A stretch of 64,000 nucleotides of DNA from Alphaproteobacteria bacterium AO1-B (GTDB taxonomy: Bacteria > Pseudomonadota > Alphaproteobacteria > Rhizobiales > Stappiaceae). Where the stretch lies: positions 682,001 to 746,000 of the forward strand of contig MLAX01000002.1 of the NCBI GenBank assembly GCA_001890945.1. The letters are read 5' to 3'. Position 1 is the first letter of the stretch. Every line of letters begins with the position of its first letter. This document shows, in pieces, positions 1 to 9,091 of this stretch. The translations under genes and the position numbers were made by a program. The notes beneath the pieces were generated by a model. The model made no database searches. It saw nothing but the letters and a program-made list of their open reading frames with translations, and was not told where the DNA came from.

Positions 1-193
1 TCGTCAAAAGGCTCTCCAGCCGATGCGTGTTGAGCAGGCTGGAAGACGTAATGAGGGCGTGCAGAGCGTCGTCCTTTGCCTTCGCATCTTGTCGTTTTTG
101 GACCATCTCGACTGCGCTGATCGACAGAGCAAACGTCATCGCAATCACGACCAATGGAAGAATATATCGGCTATAACCAGGCCGGCCCGTCAT
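1..193 (-). CDS. Membrane-anchored protein, N-terminal part only (runs off the window)
   Basis: Reading leftward from an ATG at 193 there is an open frame with no stop to the window edge (64 codons). A ribosome-site-like TAGGAC lies about 8 bases before the ATG. The first residues are polar, then residues about 9-26 form a hydrophobic stretch (YILPLVVIAMTFALSI) that looks like a signal anchor or first membrane segment. A charged, probably helical stretch rich in Lys, Asp and Gln follows. This start is typical of membrane-anchored sensors such as kinases or cyclases, but no diagnostic domain is inside the window, so no function is assigned. The 278 bases between this ATG and the next gene at 472 show nothing else I can name; they would hold divergent promoters. 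Confidence 0.5.
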   Translation of the reverse strand, partial: MTGRPGYSRYILPLVVIAMTFALSISAVEMVQKRQDAKAKDDALHALITSSSLLNTHRLESLLT

Positions 194-471
194 GCTAACT
201 GTCCTACAAAACTTACGTATATTCAGGCAGAACAACGCTGGTACGCGGCCGGGAGACAGAGTCTCACCGTCCCGGGTGCTGTCCTGGTGGAAGCCAGGCA
301 GCGAATTTCCGAGCGTCGTTTGGGAGACAATGAGCGCAGACAGTTAACTGCACTTGAATCCATTAAATGGCATTTTCTTCACCAAGGATATTATCCCTGA
401 CAAAACGCGGTACTACTAATGGCATGTTAAACCGATCATAGAAAATCCGACCGCCCCTTCCGGAGACGTTG

Positions 472-2136
472 ATGCCGCATTCTCAAATCCGCCTGCCCGG
501 TTGGATGATGTCCAACATGTCCACGTTTGCTGCAATTGTAGCAATCAGCGCGTTTGGTGCCTCGCTGACCCCATCTTTGATGCCACGCGACCCCTTGGTG
601 CAAAGCCTCTTGTCAGGAATTGTTGCAAGCCTTGGATACGAGGCGGCACTTCTTGTCCGGGCAACCTGGCGCTACATGGAAATACCATGGCTAAGGGGGC
701 GCTTGCGAACAGTTTGGGTTATCGGTGGCTTGGTCACTTGTGCCGGTATTCTTGCCTATTCCCTTTCAAGAGCAGCAAACTGGCAAAATGCTACCCGCGA
801 GGCTGTTGGACTGGAGCCGCTGGAAAGTGCCGCCCCGTTTTTCATTCTCGGAGTATCCCTCGGCGTTTTTCTGGTTCTTTGGCTGGTCTTCAGAGCGCTT
901 GGGATCGCCCGCCGCCGGGTGGAGCGGATATTGGACCGTTTGGTGCCGCGTCGTGTCGGCATCGTGGTCTCAATTGCAGCTGTTGGCTGGCTCTTCTGGG
1001 CGTTGGTCGATGGCGCATTGATCCGCAACGCGTTCAAAGCAGCCGACGCGTCCTTTATGGCTGCAGACCTTCTCATGGAGCCGGATATTGAACAGCCATC
1101 CGATCCGCAAAAGACAGGAAGTGCAGCGTCCCTCATCCGCTGGAAGGAAATGGGGCGGCACGGCCGGGCTTTTGTTGCAACGGCCCCCTCATCAGATGAA
1201 ATTGGGGAATTCTTTGAGGGTCCGGTTCAAAACCCGATCCGGATTTATGTCGGCCGGTTGTCTGCCGAGACGGCGGAAGAACGGGCCGAAATCGCGTTGG
1301 AAGAATTGAAGCGCGTGGATGCCTTCTCGCGCTCAACTCTTGTTGTCGCCGTCCCGGTTGGAAGTGGGTGGATGGATCCGGGCGCTCATGACACACTCGA
1401 CTTCATGCTTGGCGGAGATGTGGCGACGGTTGCCGCACAATACTCGTATCTCACAAGTGTTTTGTCTCTGCTCGCACATCCGGACTATGGCGTTGATCAA
1501 GCACGCGTTCTTTTTGAGAAAGTCTATGACCATTGGACAACGTTGCCGAAAGACAACCGGCCAAAGTTTTATGTGCATGGTCTCAGCCAAGGGGCTTTCA
1601 ACTCTCAAGCCACGATACCTTTGTTCGACATGTTGGGAGACCCCATCCAGGGAGCGATGTGGGCCGGGTCCCCGTTTTTCTCAAAATTCTGGTCAGAAGT
1701 TCGCGATCATCGAAACCCGGACAGTCCCGCCTGGCGGCCCACCTATGGCAACGGGTCTCTGATCCGGGTCTTAGACCAGTATGGAGGACTTGAAGGTGAA
1801 TTTACGCCTTGGGGTCCGATCCGAATGGTGTTTCTCAACTACGGCAGCGATCCAATTGTGAACTTCACCTACGACAGTTCCATCTTTGAGCCCGGCTGGC
1901 TGTCACCTCCACGCGCTCCGGACGTTACGCCTCAACTCAGGTGGTTTCCCGTCGTCACCATGCTGCAGCTCGCGCTTGATTCTGCGTTTTCGCTGAATGT
2001 CTCGGGCTTTGGTCATTATTATGTTGCCCGGGACTACATCGACGCCTGGGCCGCGGCCGTTGACCCCGACGGATGGAATACCAATCGTGCAGACCGCCTC
2101 AAGGAAATCTTCGTCAAACGCGGCGCGTCGTTCTAA
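472..2136 (+). CDS. Membrane alpha/beta-hydrolase (Abhydrolase_9 type)
   Basis: A 554-residue protein with about five N-terminal membrane segments in the first ~190 residues, followed by a soluble domain. The C-terminal half carries a nucleophile elbow GLSQG with the likely catalytic Ser near residue 371, preceded by the strand KFYVHG, as in alpha/beta-hydrolases. The layout (multi-span N-terminus plus hydrolase domain) matches the Abhydrolase_9_N / Abhydrolase_9 pair, known from bacterial membrane proteins with unproven substrates; an esterase or lipase role is inferred. An ATG at 472 is chosen because GGAG lies 6-7 bases upstream; a TTG directly before it (469) is also in frame. The gene converges on the patatin gene, with 19 bases between stops. 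Confidence 0.8.
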   Translation: MPHSQIRLPGWMMSNMSTFAAIVAISAFGASLTPSLMPRDPLVQSLLSGIVASLGYEAALLVRATWRYMEIPWLRGRLRTVWVIGGLVTCAGILAYSLSRAANWQNATREAVGLEPLESAAPFFILGVSLGVFLVLWLVFRALGIARRRVERILDRLVPRRVGIVVSIAAVGWLFWALVDGALIRNAFKAADASFMAADLLMEPDIEQPSDPQKTGSAASLIRWKEMGRHGRAFVATAPSSDEIGEFFEGPVQNPIRIYVGRLSAETAEERAEIALEELKRVDAFSRSTLVVAVPVGSGWMDPGAHDTLDFMLGGDVATVAAQYSYLTSVLSLLAHPDYGVDQARVLFEKVYDHWTTLPKDNRPKFYVHGLSQGAFNSQATIPLFDMLGDPIQGAMWAGSPFFSKFWSEVRDHRNPDSPAWRPTYGNGSLIRVLDQYGGLEGEFTPWGPIRMVFLNYGSDPIVNFTYDSSIFEPGWLSPPRAPDVTPQLRWFPVVTMLQLALDSAFSLNVSGFGHYYVARDYIDAWAAAVDPDGWNTNRADRLKEIFVKRGASF

Positions 2137-2155
2137 CCTAGGAAGGACATCTGCC

Positions 2156-3109
2156 TCAGATCTTTTGCCCGAGCAGCCGGTCCAACCCACGTTTGACATC
2201 TTCCCGGATCGGATTAGCTGCGTCCAAAATGGCCTCAACTTCGAAGAAATCCATCGTTTGGAAATGACCGATTGTCGGTTCCAGGAGGAGATCCGGCTGG
2301 GCGCAACTCAACTTCGCTGCAACGAGGGAATGAAGCGTGATTGAAAACGAGCCGATCCAGGTTTCCATGCCGCTTGGCAGACCATCGATCGCTGAAAAAT
2401 CTGCCCCGGTCACATCAACGGCCATCACGGGATAATCCGTGTCTTCGAACACGTCAAAAGGCGTCGGGTTGACGAAGCCGCCATCAATCAAGACGCGCCC
2501 ATCAATCTGGACTGGCGTCAGCAGCATGGGCAGTGCTGATGAAGCTGCTATTGCGGGTAAAAGCGCACCTTCGGTCAGGACGGCCTGGGATTGGCGATGA
2601 AAATCCGTTGCGACGACTTTCATCGGGATTTGTAAATCTTCAAAGTTCTCCGCCAGCCCGTCCGGAAACAGCGTCTCGAACAAAACCAGCGGATCAATGA
2701 TCGACGGACGCATCATATTCAGAAGCGATCCCCAGGTCCGACCGTCAGTCAAAAACAGCTTTTGAAGCAACTGCCCCTTTTGAGTGAAGAGATCGACTGT
2801 AAAGCTACGAATGTCCTTGCCGCTCATTCCGCTTGCATAGTAGCCGCCGAGGATGGAGCCCATGGATGTTCCGGCGATCGCTTCCGGCTTCACCCCGAGA
2901 TCATCCAGCGCTTCAAGAACGGGAATATGCGCAAACGCCTTGGCCGCACCGCCGCCGAGGGCCAGGTTAAATCCGTCGGTGCGTTTTGCCGGATTTGCCG
3001 CGGTGTTTTCCGGTGAGGCCTGTGAAGACGCGGCTTGGCCATTCGCGCCTGATGCAAGGATAGAGCTGCCGGTGACAATGGCTCCGGTCAAAAAACTGCG
3101 GCGTTCCAT
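2156..3109 (-). CDS. Patatin-like phospholipase family protein with Tat-like leader
   Basis: A 317-residue patatin-type lipid acyl hydrolase, predicted to cut acyl esters with a Ser-Asp dyad. Visible are the glycine-rich oxyanion region LGGGAAKAFAH (residues ~51-61), the nucleophile motif GTSMGS (Ser ~82) and the DGGFVNPTP motif bearing the catalytic Asp. The chosen start gives MERRSFLTGAIVTGSSILASGA, that is, twin arginines followed by a hydrophobic stretch, so export by Tat or as a lipid-free periplasmic protein is likely. A longer in-frame start at 3160 exists but would bury this leader. An AAGGA lies upstream of the chosen ATG. The first Gly of the usual GGGxxG is followed by Ala-Ala-Lys, a mild variation. 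Confidence 0.82.
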   Translation of the reverse strand: MERRSFLTGAIVTGSSILASGANGQAASSQASPENTAANPAKRTDGFNLALGGGAAKAFAHIPVLEALDDLGVKPEAIAGTSMGSILGGYYASGMSGKDIRSFTVDLFTQKGQLLQKLFLTDGRTWGSLLNMMRPSIIDPLVLFETLFPDGLAENFEDLQIPMKVVATDFHRQSQAVLTEGALLPAIAASSALPMLLTPVQIDGRVLIDGGFVNPTPFDVFEDTDYPVMAVDVTGADFSAIDGLPSGMETWIGSFSITLHSLVAAKLSCAQPDLLLEPTIGHFQTMDFFEVEAILDAANPIREDVKRGLDRLLGQKI

Positions 3110-3225
3110 GCTGGATCCATTCCTTCTGTCGTGACAACACATGCCCTGCGAACTGTACATCGAATAGTGGGAAGCGGCTCAAGTCTATCGGAGAGTATGG
3201 GAAAACTGCCAGACCTCTCCGGTCA

Positions 3226-3266
3226 AGAAAAAGGCCGGGGAACAGGTCATCGCCTGTTTCCGGCCT
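3226..3266 (-). terminator. Rho-independent terminator of the purine operon
   Basis: Read on the minus strand, a stem of about 14 pairs (AGGCCGGAAACAGG against CCTGTTCCCCGGCCT, one mismatch or bulge) with a six-base loop is followed by TTTTTCTT. It lies 47 bases after the stop of the BMP binding-protein gene and so closes the operon that starts at uraH. Confidence 0.85.
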
Positions 3267-3312
3267 AATCCTTAATTCGAGAGCCGGAAACTCAGGCTCT
3301 CAGAGGGCAGAA

Positions 3313-4377
3313 TTACTGCGGCAGTTGGTCGTCAATGCCCTGAACGTACCAGTTCATGCCGAGGATCGCGCCGTCGTCGAGACGCACACCATCTTCGGCT
3401 GCAACGGTACCATCCTGCTTGGTGATCGGACCGGTGAACGGCTCCCAACCATCGACAATCTTGGCTTCCGTTGCTTTGGCCATTTCAACAACATCTGCTG
3501 GCAGATTGGTGTATGGGGCCATGACAACGTGTTTCTCGGCAAGACCTTCCCAGGAGGAGTGGCTTTCCCACTTCCCGTCGAGAACGTCCTGTACGCGGTG
3601 GATGTAGTATGGCGCCCAGTCGTCAATGATGGCGGTGTACTGAGCGTCCGGGGCAAAGGCGACCATATCGGATGCCTGCCCGAAGCCGTGAACGCCGCGC
3701 TCTTGAGCAACCTGAAGCGGTGCGGTGGAGTCAGTATGCTGCGTGATGATGTCAGCGCCCTGGTCGATCAGCGCCTTGGCGGCATCGGCTTCCTTGCCTG
3801 GGTCAAACCAGGTGTTCACCCAAACCACCTTCAGTTGGAAGTCCGGATTGACGGATTGTGCGCCCAACATGAACGCATTGATGCCGGCGATAACTTCCGG
3901 GATCGGGAACGAGGCGATGTAACCCGCTACGCCGGTCTTGGACTGTTTGGCCGCGACCTGACCGATGATGTAGCGGCCCTGGTGGAATTTGGAGTTATAG
4001 GTCGCGACGTTGTCGGCGGTCTTGTAGCCTGTGGCGTGCTCGAACTTCACATCCGGGAACTTCTTGGCAACCTTGATGGTCGGGTTCATGTAGCCGAACG
4101 ATGTTGTGAAGATGATGTTGCAGCCTTCACGCGCGAAACGCTCAATGGCGCGTTCTGCATCCGGGCCTTCTGCAACGCTTTCAAGAAACGCGGTTTCGAC
4201 CTTGTCGCCGAAATGCTCTTCAACGGCCAAGCGGCCCTGGTCGTGCTGGTAGGTCCAACCGAAGTCACCGACCGGTCCGACGTAAACGAAACATGCCTTA
4301 ACATCGGCTGCGTTTGCTGCGGTTCCTGCTGCGAGGAACGCAGCGGCAGCCACGGTTGCTTTCAATAGAGATTTCAT
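3313..4377 (-). CDS. BMP family ABC transporter substrate-binding protein (probable purine/nucleoside)
   Basis: A 354-residue periplasmic binding protein. It starts with a clear Sec leader (MKSLLKATVAAAAFLAAGTA, cleavage near ANAAD), and the mature part begins VKACFVYVGPVGDFGWTYQHD, the standard opening of Bmp/PnrA/Med-type binding proteins. These proteins bind nucleosides or related ligands in the family's characterised members. A much longer frame is open upstream, but the ATG at 4377 has a GAGGGG ribosome site and the leader, which settles the start. It is the last gene of the operon, after two permeases and the ATPase, and just downstream of xanthine dehydrogenase genes. The ligand is therefore probably a purine base or nucleoside; this is inferred from context and not visible in the protein. 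Confidence 0.88.
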   Translation of the reverse strand: MKSLLKATVAAAAFLAAGTAANAADVKACFVYVGPVGDFGWTYQHDQGRLAVEEHFGDKVETAFLESVAEGPDAERAIERFAREGCNIIFTTSFGYMNPTIKVAKKFPDVKFEHATGYKTADNVATYNSKFHQGRYIIGQVAAKQSKTGVAGYIASFPIPEVIAGINAFMLGAQSVNPDFQLKVVWVNTWFDPGKEADAAKALIDQGADIITQHTDSTAPLQVAQERGVHGFGQASDMVAFAPDAQYTAIIDDWAPYYIHRVQDVLDGKWESHSSWEGLAEKHVVMAPYTNLPADVVEMAKATEAKIVDGWEPFTGPITKQDGTVAAEDGVRLDDGAILGMNWYVQGIDDQLPQ

Positions 4378-4478
4378 CAGTTTGGTCCCCTCTGTTTGAT
4401 CTCTCTTTGTGTACGATCTTTTTGCTTTGATCCAGCCCTGATCGCTGCAGGCTGAACCCGACCGGTAACGGGGAGGCG

Positions 4479-5393
4479 CTAACGGTCCGGAACGAACGGC
4501 TTGCCAAGACAGGCCGGTGTATTGACGAGCGTCAGTCTGCGGTTTGCGGAGATGAGCACAAGTACTCCAATGGTCGCAAGATATGGCAGGCTGGACAGGA
4601 ATTGCGATGGAACCCCAAGGCCGATTGCCTGGGCATGCAAATTCAGAACGCTGACCGCGCCGAACAGGTACGCTCCAATGATGACGCGGAACGGCAACCA
4701 GGATGCAAACACCACCAAAGCAAGCGCAATCCAGCCGCGGCCGGCCGTCATGTTTTCCACCCACTGCGGTGTATACGCCAGTGACATGTAGGCACCCGCT
4801 AGACCCGCACAGGCGCCGCCAAACAACACTGCCATGAACCGGATTTTCAGAACCGAATACCCCAACGCATGCGCCGATCCGTGATTGTCACCAACAGAGC
4901 GCAAGATCAGGCCGGCACGGGTTCGGAAGAGGAAGTAGGCCACCCCGATGACAAGTGCAAAGCCGATATAAACGATGGCATCCTGCTGGAAGAAGACCGG
5001 TCCAATGAACGGGATGTCCGACAAGATCGGGATGTAGAGTTCCGGGATCCGCAGACCCGGTACCCCGATATAGGCTTCTCCGATCATCCCGGAGAGCCCA
5101 AGACCGAGGATCGTCAGTGCAAGACCGGTTGCGACCTGATTGGCGACCAGGACCAAGACCAAAAAGCCAAACAATGCGGACATCGCCATACCGGCCGCGA
5201 TGGCACCGATGACCCCGAGTGTTCCAGAGCCGGTCTGATTAGCGACTGCAAATCCAATCACCGCCCCCATGATCATCATGCCTTCGACGCCCAGATTGAG
5301 GACGCCGGAGCGCTCCACCACCAATTCGCCAATTGCCGCAATGAGAAGCGGGGTTGCCGCCGTAATGACTGTGAGCAGAACAGCCTCAAACAT
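4479..5393 (-). CDS. ABC transporter permease (BMP-associated, second subunit)
   Basis: A 304-residue very hydrophobic protein with about eight to ten membrane spans. The opening contains GELVVERSGVLNLGVEGMMIMGA, the conserved beginning of the short permease found with BMP binding proteins (BPD_transp_2 family). The start at 5393 overlaps the stop of the preceding permease by 8 bases, which implies translational coupling; the longer open frame upstream is within that gene. About 100 bases separate it from the binding-protein gene, with no terminator that I can see. It would form the membrane channel together with the longer permease. Confidence 0.87.
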   Translation of the reverse strand: MFEAVLLTVITAATPLLIAAIGELVVERSGVLNLGVEGMMIMGAVIGFAVANQTGSGTLGVIGAIAAGMAMSALFGFLVLVLVANQVATGLALTILGLGLSGMIGEAYIGVPGLRIPELYIPILSDIPFIGPVFFQQDAIVYIGFALVIGVAYFLFRTRAGLILRSVGDNHGSAHALGYSVLKIRFMAVLFGGACAGLAGAYMSLAYTPQWVENMTAGRGWIALALVVFASWLPFRVIIGAYLFGAVSVLNLHAQAIGLGVPSQFLSSLPYLATIGVLVLISANRRLTLVNTPACLGKPFVPDR

Positions 5394-6480
5394 GAGAAAC
5401 CTCCCCGGCCGGATTGGCAGCACGGCGGGAGACCATGCGGATGCGATAGAGAATGAGCGTGTCACAAGCAAGCACGTAGAAAAGCAGCAATCCCTGGATA
5501 ACGCTTGCGATCTTATTGGAGACGCCTAGCCCGGACTGGACGCCCTCTCCGCCGATGTAGGACAAGGCAAGGACAAACCCGGCGATGATGATGCCGATCG
5601 GGTTCAAGCGGCCCAGGAAGGCCACGATGATCGCCGTGAAGCCATAGCCTGGAGAAATAGACGGCAGAAGTTGGTTCAGGGACCCTGAGACGACCATGGT
5701 GCCGGCAAGGCCGGCCAACCCGCCTGCCAAGGCGAACGAGAAAATGGTCAACCCTTTTGCTGAGAACCCGGCAAAGCTGCCCGCGCGCGGGCTTTCGCCC
5801 ATTACGCGGATTTCAAAGCCCTTGATGGTTTTTGCCAAAACGAGCGCGAGCACCAACGCCACAATGATGGTGATGGGCGTCGCCAGGCTCATCATTCCGC
5901 CAAAGACTTCCGGCAAGGTCGCAGCATCAGAAAAAATGCGCGATTCCGGGAAGTTGAAGCCATCCGGATCCCGCCAGGGACCGCGAACGAGATAATCGAG
6001 TAGAAGCCCGGCCACATAAACCAGCATCAAGCTTGTGAGGATTTCATTGGTGTTGAACCGGGTCTTTAGCAGCGCCGGGATCATCGCCCAAAGCGCGCCC
6101 CCGATCACGCCGCAGATCAGCATCAGCGGCAAAGTCAGGCTGTTTTCAAAACTCGGGAACATGACCGGCAGGATGGAGCCGAACATGGCCCCGACCACAA
6201 ATTGCCCTTCGGCACCGATGTTCCAGTTGTTCGAGAGGTAACAAACCGCCAGACCGCAACCGATCAGAATGAGCGGTGTTGCCTTTTCGATTGTTGCTTC
6301 CAGCGACCACTGTTCGGTCGAAGGTTCAATGAAGAACTTATAGAGGCCAAGGGCTGGATTGACGCCGGAAATGGCAAAGATGATCGCAGCTGACAGAGCT
6401 GTCAGGCCAACAGCGATCAAAGGCGACATCAGCGACATCAGTTCGCTGTGTTCCTTGCGTTTGACGAGTTCGATCCGCAT
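5386..6480 (-). CDS. ABC transporter permease (BMP-associated, first subunit)
   Basis: A 364-residue membrane protein of the BPD_transp_2 family, the longer of the two permeases that go with BMP-type systems. After a short charged N-terminus there are multiple hydrophobic segments. The motif NNWNIGAEGQFVVGAM near residue 85 corresponds to the conserved NIGxEGQ segment of these permeases. Its ATG shares one base with the stop codon of the ATPase gene (TGATG), and its own end overlaps the next permease, so the three are translated as a unit. Confidence 0.88.
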   Translation of the reverse strand: MRIELVKRKEHSELMSLMSPLIAVGLTALSAAIIFAISGVNPALGLYKFFIEPSTEQWSLEATIEKATPLILIGCGLAVCYLSNNWNIGAEGQFVVGAMFGSILPVMFPSFENSLTLPLMLICGVIGGALWAMIPALLKTRFNTNEILTSLMLVYVAGLLLDYLVRGPWRDPDGFNFPESRIFSDAATLPEVFGGMMSLATPITIIVALVLALVLAKTIKGFEIRVMGESPRAGSFAGFSAKGLTIFSFALAGGLAGLAGTMVVSGSLNQLLPSISPGYGFTAIIVAFLGRLNPIGIIIAGFVLALSYIGGEGVQSGLGVSNKIASVIQGLLLFYVLACDTLILYRIRMVSRRAANPAGEVSHV

Positions 6481-8063
6481 CAGGCGACCTCCCCTTGTGT
6501 CTCGGCTCCGCCTGCCATGAGAAGTCCGACCCGTTCGCGGGTCATATCCGCGGCCGGCTCTGGTTCAGACAGGTAGCCTCTGGAGATCACCGCTATCTTG
6601 TCGGCAATTTCGAAAATTTCATCGAGATCTTGGCTGATCACCAGAACTGCAGACCCGCTTCGGGCGAGATCAATGATCGCCTGACGGATCAGCGCCGCAG
6701 CCCCCGCATCGACGCCCCAAGTCGGTTGATTGATGATCAGGACGCCTGGTTGCCGGTCGAGCTCGCGACCGACAACAAACTTCTGCAGATTGCCGCCTGA
6801 CAGCGACCGAGCTTCTGGGTCATCATGCGACATACGGACATCAAAGGCTTGCTTGATCCGCTGCTCCATTTCTCCGGCAGTGGCCGTGGACACCATCCCG
6901 CCATTGACCAGCTTGTCGCCTGTGCTGTGCCGCGTGAGGACGATGTTCTGGGAGAGCTTCATGCCAGGAACGGCGCCATGACCGAGCCGCTCTTCGGGAA
7001 CGAAGGCGGCGTTTTTCTTGCGGCGCCAATTGATACCCTTGGAGCCGCAAGAAACGCCATCAAGCAGGATCATGTATGGGGCAACGCGCACTTCACCGGA
7101 GATTGCGTCGAACAATTCCCCTTGCCCATTCCCCGCAACGCCCGCAATCGCGACAACCTCACCCGCACGGAGTTCTAGCGAAATGTTGTTCAGCGCCGTT
7201 GCAAAGGGTGTGGCCGCGGGAGCGGACAACTTGTTCAACCCAAGCCGGACATCCCCGATCGCCGGTATTTGCGCTGCCGCGTTTACCGCGATTACTTCAG
7301 CCCCCACCATCATGCTGGCGAGTGTTGCTGGTGTTTCCTTCGTGGGATCACATTCATTGACCACCTGACCGTGGCGCAAGATGGTCGCGTGATGGCAGAT
7401 CCGCTGAACTTCTTCCAAACGGTGGCTGATATAAAGGACAGCGCAGCCCTCAGATGCCAACCGTTGCAGGGTCAGGAAAAGCTGATCCGCTTCCTGCGGC
7501 GTCAGGACAGACGTTGGCTCGTCCATGATGATCAGACGGGGTTCCTGCAATAGACAGCGGACGATTTCGATCCTTTGACGGATGCCGACAGGCAGATCGG
7601 CGACAATGTCACTGGGGTTCAGCGGGAGACCATACTCACGGGAAACCGTTTCGATCCGTTTGGCCAGATCCTTCATGTTGCCCGGATTTGGAAGTGCGAG
7701 CGCAATGTTCTCGACCACATTCAGCGCCTCGAACAAGGAAAAGTGCTGGAACACCATCCCAATGCCGAGTTCGCGGGCAGCCGCAGGATTGTCTATCGCA
7801 ACCTTTTGGCCATCCCACCAGATCTCGCCACCATCCGGCTCGAGCGACCCGTAGAACATCTTGACGAGCGTAGACTTTCCCGCGCCGTTTTCACCAAGAA
7901 GAGCGTGAATCTCACCTTTGTTGATCGTCAGATCGACGGCGTCGTTGGCAAGGATATCGCCAAACCGCTTGGTCAGCCCTTGCGCGTCCAGCAACTTGTC
8001 TTTGCCGGATCTCGCGAACGGGGCAGCTGCCGTGTCCACTTCTGAATGGTTTTCTGTACCCAC
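6480..8063 (-). CDS. ABC transporter ATP-binding protein with two nucleotide-binding domains
   Basis: A 527-residue double ATPase. Domain one has the Walker A GENGAGKST and Walker B LIIMDEPTS, but its signature segment reads LPVGIRQRIE, the usual variant in this family. Domain two has a degenerate Walker A (GVAGNGQGE) and an intact LSGGNLQK signature. This asymmetry is normal for the BMP/ribose/galactose-type tandem ATPases (YufO, RfuB, NupA). The start is a GTG at 8063 with GGGGGA upstream. It follows xdhC by 38 bases and is coupled to the first permease. It would drive uptake of the BMP-bound ligand. Confidence 0.9.
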   Translation of the reverse strand: MGTENHSEVDTAAAPFARSGKDKLLDAQGLTKRFGDILANDAVDLTINKGEIHALLGENGAGKSTLVKMFYGSLEPDGGEIWWDGQKVAIDNPAAARELGIGMVFQHFSLFEALNVVENIALALPNPGNMKDLAKRIETVSREYGLPLNPSDIVADLPVGIRQRIEIVRCLLQEPRLIIMDEPTSVLTPQEADQLFLTLQRLASEGCAVLYISHRLEEVQRICHHATILRHGQVVNECDPTKETPATLASMMVGAEVIAVNAAAQIPAIGDVRLGLNKLSAPAATPFATALNNISLELRAGEVVAIAGVAGNGQGELFDAISGEVRVAPYMILLDGVSCGSKGINWRRKKNAAFVPEERLGHGAVPGMKLSQNIVLTRHSTGDKLVNGGMVSTATAGEMEQRIKQAFDVRMSHDDPEARSLSGGNLQKFVVGRELDRQPGVLIINQPTWGVDAGAAALIRQAIIDLARSGSAVLVISQDLDEIFEIADKIAVISRGYLSEPEPAADMTRERVGLLMAGGAETQGEVA

Positions 8064-8101
8064 ACTGTCCCCCGGTTGGATGCCGCCTTATTATTCATGT
8101 C

Positions 8102-9091
8102 TTATTTGTGTGCAAGCCTCCCGCTTGCAGCGGCTTGTTGATAACAGGCCTCGTCCCGGGCAATCAGGTCGACAACTATTCCAGCTGCGATCGCAGCCGG
8201 ATGTTTTGATTTTATCGTTGTCATCCCGACCGGGCAGACCATGGTCGAAAGAACGCTGTCACTGAGACCGCGTGTTTTGAGACGTTTCAAAAACCGGACC
8301 CGCTTGGTTTTGGAACCGATAACACCGCAATAGCCAAAACGCTGCGCGAGGAGCGCACGGGCCATGATTTCTTCATCGAGGCCGTGCGAATGGGTCATGG
8401 CAAGAACGAAGGCACCATCCGGCGCATCCTCAAGTGCTTTTGCAGGGTCCGAAGTGCAGACCTTCGTAACATTGGCTGGCACAGCGGACGGAAACTGATC
8501 CGCTCTGCTGTCGAGCCAAACGATCGAAAACGGCAAGGGTGCCAGTGCCAAAACGAGGGCTTTTCCGACATGCCCGGCGCCGAAGAGATAGAGTGTCCGC
8601 CGCGTCTCGCCGAACTGTTCAATGAGCCGCTTTTGACCATTCTCCTCGACGATTTGAAAAGCGCCTTCAGGCGCTTGATCCACGACTTCCCGTTGGTGAT
8701 CGGAGCCGCTCTCGATAATCACACGCGTTACGAACGGATACGGTTTGCTTTCTTCAAGTGCCAGCCGTTCGGCTGATTCTAACTGTTTCGACACAAAGAC
8801 TTCGATCGCGATTTTGGCCCGACCGCCACAACACTGGCCGAGATCGGGCCCGAGAGAAACGGTTTTTAATTCGAAACCCGCCGTCTTGCGGCTTGCAGCC
8901 TTTGCCGCCTGGCGGATCACTTCAAATTCCAAAGTGCCGCCACCGATCGTGCCGTAAAACCCGCCGTCCGGCCGCACGATCATCCGCGCGCCGGTTTCCC
9001 GCGGTGTCGACCCGCCAGTTTCGGCAACCGTGACGAGGGCGCAGGCACCGCTGCTTTTCAGGCAGTTTGCGATGTGCTCCCAGACCTTCAT
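8102..9091 (-). CDS. xdhC: Xanthine dehydrogenase accessory protein XdhC
   Basis: A 329-residue XdhC/CoxI-family protein. Known members bind molybdenum cofactor, help its sulfuration and insert it into the large subunit; they are not part of the final enzyme. The N-terminal domain shows GGSTPRETGARM and a GTIGGGTLEFE segment, with a CCGG motif (GQCCGGRAKI) typical of the family. The C-terminal part is a Rossmann fold opening with LYLFGAGHVGKAL. The ATG overlaps the xdhB stop by four bases (ATGA), so production is coupled to the subunit it serves. Confidence 0.92.
   Translation of the reverse strand: MKVWEHIANCLKSSGACALVTVAETGGSTPRETGARMIVRPDGGFYGTIGGGTLEFEVIRQAAKAASRKTAGFELKTVSLGPDLGQCCGGRAKIAIEVFVSKQLESAERLALEESKPYPFVTRVIIESGSDHQREVVDQAPEGAFQIVEENGQKRLIEQFGETRRTLYLFGAGHVGKALVLALAPLPFSIVWLDSRADQFPSAVPANVTKVCTSDPAKALEDAPDGAFVLAMTHSHGLDEEIMARALLAQRFGYCGVIGSKTKRVRFLKRLKTRGLSDSVLSTMVCPVGMTTIKSKHPAAIAAGIVVDLIARDEACYQQAAASGRLAHK

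Noticed and set aside
23..400. Plus-strand open frame of 125 codons at the window start
   Set aside because: It is antisense to the better-supported minus-strand gene start at 193, has no good ribosome site, and its translation is Arg/His/Gln-rich without domain features.
3325..4368. 347-codon open frame antisense to the BMP binding-protein gene
   Set aside because: Shadow of a clear coding sequence with leader, ribosome site and operon context on the minus strand.
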